64,000 nt of DNA from Mauremys mutica (lineage: Eukaryota > Chordata > Testudines > Geoemydidae), in NCBI RefSeq assembly GCF_020497125.1, contig NC_059089.1, positions 29,220,282 to 29,284,281 of the forward strand. Reading direction: 5' to 3'. A program made the translations under genes and the position numbers. The notes under the pieces were generated by a model. That model saw only the letters and a program-made list of their open reading frames with translations, ran no database searches and was not told the origin of the DNA. Numbering within the stretch: the first letter of the stretch is position 1; every line of letters begins with the position of its first letter. This document shows positions 56,042-64,000 of this stretch, one piece after another.

Positions 56042-57408
56042 TATGTTTGTCATAGCCAAACCAGAAATTGAAGGATCCGAATTTATCATCAGCAACACAA
56101 TTAGAAATTATGAATGTTGTGCCAGATCTACATGTCGGTTCCAGTCTTCTTACCCAATCTCCTGTTACGGTAGTGCTCACAATTGTCACTTGGATCTGAT
56201 GTCTCCACCTTAATTGGATGCAGGAAGTGAAGAATTGAGAAAGAGGAAATCATCTTCAGAGTCAGAAAAAAGAAGGGTAAAGGAGCACCATGCCTGGCCT
56301 CTGCTTTAACCTCCTAAAACAGATTCTCCTAGTAAACTAGTCTCTCTAGTGCCAGGACCACTGCTGTTGCCTCTGTGTTCTGGATTGGATCTGTAATCAG
56401 ATTTGCAATCTGTAGAAAATTACAAGCAAGAGGTGCTATCAGTTTGTATGTCCTTAGAAAATCTCTGGCTCTCAACCAGTCCAAGAGGACCCTTATTATG
56501 GATAATGTTATGAATTGGATTTGGCTATAGTTTACTGGCCAGACTGGCAGATGCCACCGTGTTCGAGAAGCCCTTGTTGGCCATCCCCAGATCAACAGAA
56601 CAGTGTACAGTTTCAGTCCCCTCTAGCACTTCCAGAAACAGTTCCCAGAGATTTGAAGATACCAGATCTATTGACAAAATATAGCAGGAGACCAGTCTCC
56701 TACTCTATCCTACAACTGTTTTATAGGAATTTCAGGAGATGGATCCTGAAATTAACAATCAAACATCTCCCAGAGCACTGTGTCTGCATTGTGATCCCAT
56801 TCCCTACCTAGAGTGGCAACAGCAGCTGTCCCTTCCCATCTCAGAGAGGTATAGGCAGCAACATGGCAAGGATGGTAGCAAGGACAACCCATCCTCAGCA
56901 CTTCCCAGCACTTAGGGTGCATATGATTAGGTGGATGGGCTGGTGCCTATTGCATTTTTTCCTCTCCTGCTATGCTCAGTCTTCTGATGGTTGGATGTTG
57001 ATGGAGTTCCCCAGAGCAGTAGGTCTTGGATTAATATCCCATTGAGATGAATGAGGTAGTTCAGACGTCTCAGAGCTATTGTCTCAGGCTCTCTGCAAAC
57101 TCAAGGAGATGTTACTGTGTCAGTCAGTTCATGTTTGTTTTTCTTCCCAACCATGGGGACTAGAAACTTTTTAAAATGAGAGCTCAGATTCTGCTGTAAT
57201 CGCTTGTCTCTGGGAGCAGAGGTCCCAGACACAGGGCTGTAGTGCCTATGCCTTACTTAAGCCATCCTTGTGTTCAGGTACTCAGGTAGCTTCTCTCTCA
57301 CAGGGGCTAATGTCAGATGCTTTATGGGAAGGTTTAAGAGTCTCCATAATGGGTAGTTAACTTCACCTATAGGCATGCTATTATTTTTTTCCTAACCCAA
57401 GACAGTTA

Positions 57409-57703
57409 GGCCTGGTCTACACTAGGGCGGGGGGTCGAACTAAGGTACACGACTTCAGCCACGCGAATAGCGTAGCTGAAGTCGAACTACCTTAGTTCGA
57501 ACTTCTTACCTGTCCAGATGCCGCGGGATCGAAGTCTGTGGCTCCCCGTCAACCCCGCCATTGCCGTTCGCGGTGGTGGAGTTCCGGAGTCCACGGGAGC
57601 GCGTTCGGAGTTCAAACTATCGCGTCTAGATTAGACGCGATAGTTCGAACTCCGAGAAGTCGAACGCTACCCGTCGACCCGGCCGGTAAGTATAGACGTA
57701 CCC
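57409..57703. mobile_element. Harbinger-type MITE built of hairpins
   Basis: The left end is GGCCTGGTCTACACTAGGG after TTA (57406-57408); the right end, on the other strand, is GGGTACGTCTATACTTAC before TCA. Two strong internal hairpins are visible: CGAACTAAGGTAC with GTCGAACTACCTTAGTTCG, and ACTATCGCGTCTA with TAGACGCGATAGT. Confidence 0.75.
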
Positions 57704-57769
57704 TCAGTGATTAGATTAAGTCCTGATCCATGAGGATTTATATACCTTATGAACTTTTATTCTAGCTAA

Positions 57770-58560
57770 TATAACTATTTTTATTATCCACCTAAATATA
57801 TAATATTTTATTTAACCCTGCGATTATTGCTGCAGTATCTTGTAGCACTGAGTTCCAAAGTTGAATAATACATTTTGTAAAAATATTTTCTTCTATTTGT
57901 TCATTTACTGGACTTAATTTTTGTTGGCTGTCCCTTTATTCTTGTATTATGAGACTGTAAAGAGGAGCACCTGACTTACTTTCTCTGTACAATTTAATAT
58001 TTTTATACTTGTAAGACATTACTTCTTATATGGGCTCTCTAAACTTAAATAGCCTTAATTTTTTTAGTCTCTCCTCCTGTGGAAATCTATCCATGCTACT
58101 AATAATTTTCATTGTCCTTATCTGCAACACTTTTTAATTCTGAGATGAGTGGCCAAAACTGAATACAGTATTCCAAGTGAACGGCATGTTATCAATTTAT
58201 ATAATGGCATTATAATTATAATAAAGCTTTTAATATTTTGTTTTGCCTTTTTTGACTACCACTGTACATTGAGAAAATTCAATTTAGCAGTCCATAGTGA
58301 TACAGTGACAATTTTTCCTAAGTAGTTATAGATAACTTAGGACCCATTAATTTGTATGTATAGTTCGTGTTCCTCTCAATGGACACTGTCTTGCAATTGT
58401 CTACATTTTAATTTCATCAGTCCTCATGCTGTTAGATGACTTAACATTGTTAATTCCCCCTGCAGTTCCTCACATTCCATTATACTCTAAATTAGCCTAA
58501 ATAATGTTGCATCCTCTACATGTTTTGTCACATCACTCTCTTCCTCCCCTTTTCCAGGTA
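57770..58560 (-). repeat. ancient CR1/L3-like LINE, antisense
   Basis: A diverged complement of a LINE 3' region: GTAGCACTGAGTTCCAAAGT, GTCTCTCCTCCTGTGGAAAT, ACAGTATTCCAAGTG and CCTCTACATGTTTTGTCA follow the same order as the CR1s at 43.6-46.3 kb. No open frame remains. Confidence 0.65.
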
Positions 58561-58696
58561 ATTAACAAATATATTTAGATAACATTGAGGATGGGATCCT
58601 GGTTTTTAGTTTGCTTGTTTTTACTAAGATTCATACTTAGTTACATAGAGAATTTCAGCATTTGATGTAACCTCTTCTAGTATTTTTCCTTTATAG

Positions 58697-58761
58697 GGTA
58701 CTCAGAAAATATGCCTCCCTTACAGTCCCACGAAAACATTATCAGTGAAATCTATTTTAAG
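58697..58761 (+). CDS. GARNL3: GARNL3 exon
   Basis: Acceptor TTTCCTTTATAG; donor TTTAAG|GTAAAT. The reading GTQKICLPYSPTKTLSVKSIL matches GARNL3. It joins in phase 0 to …WKKT of the previous exon and leaves AG, which with T of the next exon encodes serine. Confidence 0.97.
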
Positions 58762-59496
58762 GTAAATATTCACAACGAGTTATCATTAAATGTATTTGTC
58801 TGTGCCCTATTTTCCTTTTCTGTCATTCAGAAGCTTTATTTCTGTTCATATTTTCTTTTCCATTATGGCTTTAGAAAACAGTGAAACAAAGAATACAGTT
58901 CTTAAGGAAAGCACATATATGAAGGTGCCTCCAGTCCAGGTGCTATAGAATGCCAAGTAATAGCCTTGTGAAACCTCTATGGCAATGGAGAAATACAACT
59001 CTAAGCACCTTTTGGGGGGGTGGGGCAGAGTGTGTGTGGGGAAATATCTTTAACTTCGAAATTTGGCACTAACTGGAACTAACTAATTGGTGCTTGAGAG
59101 GAAGTGATCTTGGGCTTGCTTGTGGACAGACCAGCCGAAGCCTCACAAAGTTGGGTGGAGAGATCTGAGTAGAATGTGGCTGAGAGGGTAAAGGCAACCA
59201 AGAAAGAAACAAAGATTCCTAAACAGATTGGAGTTCTTAGCGGATTCTCTCCTTCTCTGCTTTCTCATGTGGGATATTGTGGATTCTCTTCTGCACTGTT
59301 TCCCAGACTTTTGAAAGCTGACCCCCCCCCCCCTTTCAGGAAAGGAAATCAAATGCACTCCCCACCCACTCACCATGTGTTGTTAAAGGTCTTACTCATC
59401 TTACCACCTCCCCGCCCTCCATCTAGTCTTTTGTCCTCCCATCCATGAAGTGCAATAGTTAACAGTGTTAACATTTAGAATATCATTGGTATATGA
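58762..59496. other. intron sequence, unassigned
   Basis: No repeat recognised. A C-run at 59322-59333 and a G-run near 59011 occur. The ORFs at 59143-59448 look like chance. Confidence 0.35.
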
Positions 59497-59930
59497 TTTC
59501 AGAGTGGTAGCTGTGTTAGTCTGTATCAGCAAAAACAACGAGGAGTCCTTGTGGCACCTTAGAGACTAACAAATTTATTTGGGCATAAGCTTTCGTGGCT
59601 TAAAACTCACTTCATCAGATGCATGGAGTGAAAAATACAGTAAGCAGAATATATATTATAGCACATGAAAAGATGGGAGTTGCTTTACCAAGTGAGGGGT
59701 CAGTGCTAACGAGGCCAATTCAGTTAAGGTGGAAGTAGCCTATTCTCAACAGTTGACAAGAAGGGGTAAATGTCAAGGGAGAGAAAATTTCTTTTTGTAG
59801 TGATCCATCCACTCCCAGTCTTTATTCAGGCCTAAGTTGATGGTGTCCAATTTGCAAATTAATTCCAGTTCTGCAGTTTCTCATTTGAGTTTGTTTTTGA
59901 AGTTTTTTTTGTTGAAGAATTCTTCAATTC
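59497..59930 (-). mobile_element. Penelope-like element fragment with hammerhead-like motif (copy E)
   Basis: The longest copy of the family. It begins TTTCAGAGTGGTAGCTGTGT, then TTAGTCTGTATCAGC and GGCACCTTAGAGACTAAC, then runs through the hammerhead-like centre (59578-59625) into about 300 bp of element body. There the minus strand reads NLGLNKDWEWMDHYYK-like sequence near 59800-59850, a stretch I associate with the start of the element's ORF. It is not palindromic, unlike copies A, C and D. The right end is approximate. Confidence 0.7.
59578..59625 (-). ncRNA. hammerhead-ribozyme-like motif
   Basis: On the minus strand, CTGATGA (59618-59612) and GAAA (59594-59591) are in the right order, separated by an imperfect stem II (GTG...CAC). 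They are followed by a short stem III AGC-TTAT-GCC. Both conserved core boxes are intact, but the A15.1-U16.1 pair is lost (GCC where GCT is needed), so cleavage is probably impaired in this copy. Hammerhead motifs are established in Penelope-like retroelements. Confidence 0.55.
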
Positions 59931-60534
59931 CCACTTTGTGAAATCTTGAACCGTTGGGTAAAACAAGACTAGGAGAGAGATGGTGGATAAAATTTCATAT
60001 ACTCAGAGCTGTAGATAAGGTTATTTTGTCTGTTTAATAAGTCATATTTTGTATTTTTCTGCATCTACAAAAGTTTTATGATGTTTCTTATGTATACAGT
60101 TGACTATTTTTCTATTTTCCTGTGTTGCTTGTGCATATTTAGGTTGTAGTTTTATGTCAAGCTTAATAATACACCCGTTTGTTTTGATTTTCACTTCCCT
60201 TATGGTACTTTTTAGGAAGCATAGGAAAAGTGTACAAAACAAAATTCACTATTGTGTCATATTAAAAGGATAACTATGATGTTCCTTAGCCCAGAGCTTT
60301 ATATGCAAACAAAATAAGGTTTAACTTGCTGGCAATGCAATATCTTACTCATTTCTTTCTCTAAATTCCCATGCAGTAGTCAGTGTCACAGGGCAAAGAG
60401 ATCATTAGAATGCAAACATAGATGATAAAATGGCTATTCAGTTAATTCTTTATGTGCAGATGTGTATCTCTAAATGGCTAATATTGAAAAATATCCTCTC
60501 TCTTACAAAATCTATTATTTTAATTGCATTTCAG
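59931..60534. other. intron sequence up to the acceptor
   Basis: Nothing recognised. It ends in AATTGCATTTCAG at 60534. Confidence 0.4.
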
Positions 60535-60598
60535 TGCCATGAATCTTGACAAATTTGAAAAAAGCCCTAGGGAAATTCTTCACCCTGAGATACAAAAG
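60535..60598 (+). CDS. GARNL3: GARNL3 exon
   Basis: Acceptor TTGCATTTCAG; donor CAAAAG|GTAAGG. T completes serine, then AMNLDKFEKSPREILHPEIQ and K. This matches GARNL3 with only small changes. It ends in phase 0, immediately before the 27-nt exon. Confidence 0.97.
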
Positions 60599-60863
60599 GT
60601 AAGGAAGAGATTGTTTTCTTCCCTCTTGTGTTTTAGAACACACTATTTATAGAAATAAATTGTACTAGTTGTTGCTCAGTTGCAGTGGCAGGACATGATA
60701 GTGCAGATTACAGTTCTGTGACATTGCCAAAAAACATTGTGGCTTGAAGTGTATTGAAGTGTCACTTGAAAAGGAAAACAACTTTGATTTTTAAAGGAGT
60801 GGAAATAAGATGGTTAGATCTTTGTTTATCTGAGTGCTAACCAGGCTTTTTTTTTTTAAACAG

Positions 60864-60890
60864 GATTTACTGGTTCTTGAAGAGCAAGAG
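60864..60890 (+). CDS. GARNL3: GARNL3 27-nt micro-exon
   Basis: Preceded by a long T tract and AAACAG and followed by GTAAGT. It encodes exactly nine residues, DLLVLEEQE, in phase 0, which fit between HPEIQK and G(S/C)VNFKFGVL in the GARNL3 protein. Its size is near the lower limit for efficient exon definition; both splice sites are strong. Confidence 0.95.
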
Positions 60891-61292
60891 GTAAGTGTAA
60901 ACTGATCACTTTGAACTCACAAAACCCATTCAGCGAATATTAGCTTTGCATTTAGAATAAGTTCCCATTTATTTGTAATAACTGAGAAACCAGTCATTTC
61001 TTGTAACAAGGACTGTAATGTGAGGCACTGTGGAGCGTGCAAAGCTGAAGATTGTCTGTCTGTAAGTTCCATTGTGAATACATTTAAGTACATAAATAGA
61101 ATTTCATCATATGACCTAAAGATAAATTAGTGGAAAAAAATATATATGTGGTATTTGTGTAACACAAGGATATGGGCTATATATTTCCATAAGTAGGACT
61201 TGTATACAAATCCTTAGTGGAAAAATTATAAGAAAAGTACATTTGTTGACCTTTCCTGATTAACACACTATATCCCTGTTTTTATTTCTCAG
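60891..61292. other. intron sequence
   Basis: A short intron with no repeat recognised, ending in the acceptor TTTTTATTTCTCAG. Confidence 0.5.
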
Positions 61293-61368
61293 GGCTGCGT
61301 AAATTTTAAGTTTGGAGTTCTTTATGCCAAAGATGGTCAACTTACAGACGATGAAATGTTCAGCAATG
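61293..61368 (+). CDS. GARNL3: GARNL3 exon, last one in the window
   Basis: Acceptor TTTATTTCTCAG; donor AGCAATG|GTGAGT. The reading GCVNFKFGVLYAKDGQLTDD then EMFSN matches GARNL3 (human G-S-V at the start; F for Y). One base is left over, to start the glutamate of the next exon. In the family the Rap-GAP catalytic domain starts about here, so catalysis is encoded beyond the window. Confidence 0.97.
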
Positions 61369-61737
61369 GTGAGTCAGCTTTTCATCTGGTAATTGAACAC
61401 TTTTGGCTGCCTGAACGGAAAAACAACAGGACTGCATATTGACCCTGTATATTGACTATGAGGAAGAGAGATGGCTATTAGTGCTATGCTAATGATGGGT
61501 CTTTTCTGTGTGCAGGACTTGCAAACTTAATCCAGTATCAGGGTCTGAGCTGGCCTTTGTGTTAGAGTAAAATATTGCATTATTTTTACATTTATGCATA
61601 AAAGGATTAAAAAGTCAGCTTCTCACAGTTGCTGTTTTGACACCGGTGTGATATTGCAAATGCACTTTGAGTAGCTCTGTATATTCCCACTTATGAAATA
61701 TTGTGCCACTTTTTGGTAGAACCCTTTTTTCTAGCAG
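61369..61737. other. intron sequence
   Basis: Nothing recognised between the last exon and DIRS copy 4. Confidence 0.4.
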
Positions 61738-64000
61738 TGTAGCTAGAGGGCTCCTGTGGCCCCACCCCTTTCCTCAGCATACCCCACATACTGAGTGTGA
61801 GGCTACAAAGGTGGCAAAGTGCCTTCCCACCTCCATTCTGCCTAACCGCATGCCTGGGTGGATGTGAAACCCTCTGATGTCCTCAGAAGTAGAGTCTTCT
61901 CTTCTAAGAATTAGTTTAGCATTTTCATATTGCAATTTATCAAAATCATCTAAAGTATTTCTGATTCGTGATGGCTGGGCACTATTTCCAGTACAAGGTG
62001 CTCCCATTTAGCTTTTCCTTGGCACCCAGAGTACGTACAAAATGTCTTTCTGCTGTAATGTGTCTCATTTAAGGAATGAGGATATTTTCATTTACCCTTT
62101 CTTGGATGATTAGCTGCTAAAAGCAACTTTGCATGAGGACCCGATGAGCCCCCAGGACCAAACTTCTCTCAGACCTAGGATTCTTTCTGTCCTGCTCAAA
62201 GGATTCCCTTTAAAGGGGCCATATTAAACTCTGTAGAAGGGAGAGTTTTTCGACCAGACCACAGGTTTCTAAGAATTAGACAGAGTTAATTAAATATTTG
62301 AAGTTGTCCTATACAGAGGGGCAAGGTTTCTTATGGATTTTATGGCAGTCACTACATATGGATTCTGCACAGCTGACAATGAGACCCATTCAGTATTGGA
62401 TGTCCTGGGTCCCCAGCCCACATCAGGCAAGCTTTCAGTTATGATCATCATGCCTCACCACCTTATAGTATGTCCAGACTCAGGTGTGCCCTGTTGGACC
62501 ACCAATTACTTGACAGTTTGAGGGCTCTGGTCATCCCAGGAGAGAGCATTGCACATCAGCATACTGGAACTGGGTTTTGACTCTCAAATCATTCCTCTGT
62601 ATTCTGCAAGGGAAGGCTGTGGACGTAATGACAGACAATACATTGGTAATGTATTATATTGACAAATGGGAGAACTCATTCCACCCCCTTGTGTGTGGAG
62701 ATGACAAAGTTATGGGATTGGTGTATCTTCCATGACATTCATCCTATGGCACTACATCTGGCAGTTGAGAACAATGTAGTTGCAGATCACCTGAGCAGAG
62801 ATGGCTCTCAGATGCACCAGTGGTCCTTAAAGGATAAGCTAGTTCAGACTGTATTTTCGAGGTGGGGTCAGCCAGTTGTGGACTTGCTCATGACACGACC
62901 CAACAGGAAATGCCACTGTTTCTGTTCCAGAATGGGCCGGGACACTCAGTCCCTGTTAGATGCTTTCCTTCTGCACTGCGGGGAAGAGTGTGATGTTTGC
63001 CTTTCCCTTGATACAGAAGGCAATAAGGAAGATACATCAGGACAGGGCATGGGTGATACTCGTTGCCCTGGCGTGGCAACGTCAACAGTGGTTTGCGTAT
63101 CTCATTCATGCGTCTTCCTCTGTCCTCAGTCTGTCCCAGGAGGAGGATCTTTTATCTGCACCCGCAGTCCCTGTACCTGATGGCTTGAGTGACTGGGATT
63201 TGACTCTGTCTATTCTTGAGCAGTTATGTTGGTCATCTGTGCAGGGCATACTAGTTAGTTTCTACTGGACTGTTTTTTTAAAACTACCACCATCTGAAGT
63301 GGTCCAGATTTCAGGGATGGATGCATGGGAAGTCTGATTCCCCTACAGTCTTCCATCCCTTGTGTTCTGGAATACTTAATGTATTTAATAAAATCAGGTG
63401 TTGTCTAATTCATTGTTAAAAGTTCATTTGGCAGCCATCTCCATGGATCATACGTTGGTTGGTGGTAGATCACTGTTCATGTTTCCAATAAAGAAGCTCA
63501 TGGAAAGTTTATAAAACTTGTATCCTCCTGTGAGAGATCCTGCCCCTTTTGGGGACCATAATTTGGTTTTGACTACGTAGATAAAACCTCCATTTAAGCC
63601 TTTGGCAGAGTGTTCATTTTATTATTTGCCTTTCAAAACTGTCTTCATTATTTCCATTACATCAGCCAGGGGAGTGAGTGAGGTGACTGGGGTCAAGGCT
63701 GATTGACCTTTTTACTTCCTTTAATAGAGACAAGGTAATTCTTATACCTGATCCTTGGTTCTTGCTTAAGGTAGTGGGTATTTCCCCCCCCTAAATTACA
63801 TTCTAATAAAGGGGAATTTGTTTGTTATGTATGTCAAGAATAATATGGGGCATATGGTTTCTTCTCAGACTATTTCCTGGTGTATTAAACAGTCTGTTCA
63901 ATCTGTCCACATTACATTAGAGCTGTGGCTGCTTCTTTCGCTTGTTTGAGGCAGGTGCCAGATGTTGAGATCTACAAAGCTACAACACAGACTTCGGTTC
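61738..64000 (+). mobile_element. DIRS-like retrotransposon, old internally deleted copy (copy 4), runs off the window
   Basis: An RT trace near 61975-62060 (FQYKVLPFSFSLAPRV) is followed by an RNase H-like and linker region and then by recombinase traces from about 63410 to the end (KVHLAAIS-like near 63425; PPFKPLAECS near 63590; TSARGVSE near 63660). The order matches copies 1 and 2. The 5' limit is uncertain. Confidence 0.75.
62590..63340 (+). pseudogene. DIRS copy 4 RNase H-like and downstream linker remnant
   Basis: Broken frames read GKAVDVMTDNTLVMYYIDK, the 173-codon frame at 62659-63180 (NNVVADHLSRDGSQMHQWSL, WGQPVVDLLMTRPNRKCHCF, LLDAFLLHC), and then, in the 62960 frame, IQKAIRKIHQDRAWVILVAL. 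The ADHLSRD motif is the usual end of the DIRS/gypsy RNase H domain. A shift lies near 62985. Confidence 0.85.

Larger units (their letters stand above)
54815..57170 (+). mobile_element. DIRS-like 5' region and gag fragment, old (copy 3), split by two DNA elements
   Basis: The block before and after the hAT insertion reads GGCTCTCC...TCTCTGCATATTGCAT and CTGCCTCAGTCCCTTCCAGC...AGTGGTGG, comparable to CTCTCAGTTCCTTCTTACCG in the 5' region of copy 1 (29262). A gag-like stretch at 56220-57150 contains DWQMPPCSRSPCWPSPDQQ in a Pro-rich context. No RT is present. The assignment is tentative outside the 5' part. Confidence 0.5.

Overview
The window is vertebrate nuclear DNA, most likely from a turtle, and lies almost wholly inside the 5' half of one gene. 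The lineage is inferred from the repeats: a tRNA-derived SINE whose tail matches the CR1 3' end (the tortoise Pol III/SINE type), several CR1 LINE subfamilies, DIRS-like tyrosine-recombinase retrotransposons, Penelope-like fragments, and many hAT, Harbinger and mariner-type DNA elements. Nothing bacterial is present. Almost all open reading frames are transposon remnants or chance.

Host gene. Eight exons on the + strand (20572-20641, 36521-36595, 48037-48136, 51849-51967, 58697-58761, 60535-60598, 60864-60890, 61293-61368) have good splice sites and compatible phases. Together they encode the N-terminal region of GARNL3, a Rap/Ran-GAP-domain-like protein. A ninth exon, 16108-16169, has the correct phase and probably supplies a start methionine. 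The last exon stops just before the Rap-GAP catalytic domain; that domain and the later CNH domain lie beyond the window. A CpG-rich block at about 1840-2500 carries a good ZNF143-like site and a plausible donor. It may be the promoter and 5' UTR exon of this gene, but this is not proven.

Layout. 1-1.6 kb: GC-rich foldback repeats and a nested pair of MITEs. 1.8-2.5 kb: CpG island. 4.9-9.7 kb: Harbinger MITE, a hAT inside a CR1 tail, Penelope-type short palindromes and a tRNA SINE. 11.3-14.9 kb: a CR1 3' half split by a Penelope-type unit, a 148-bp tandem duplication and an antisense CR1. 16.1-20.6 kb: the first two exons with a MIR, a Tigger and a small mariner MITE. 22-28 kb: MIR, a large palindromic hAT, a hAT MITE and CR1s. 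29-36 kb: a near full-length DIRS element with inverted termini, a 1-kb hAT and an LTR-like repeat. 36.5 kb: exon. 39.5-43.6 kb: a second DIRS and a second LTR-like repeat. 43.6-47.9 kb: antisense CR1s, one split by a hAT with a transposase remnant. 48-54.8 kb: exons in quiet intron. 54.8-57.7 kb: a third DIRS fragment split by a hAT and a Harbinger MITE, followed by a second Harbinger MITE. 58.7-61.4 kb: four clustered exons with a longer Penelope fragment between them. 61.7-64 kb: a fourth DIRS fragment running off the end.

All calls come from reading the sequence. No alignment, folding or database search was run, so repeat boundaries without target-site duplications are approximate.
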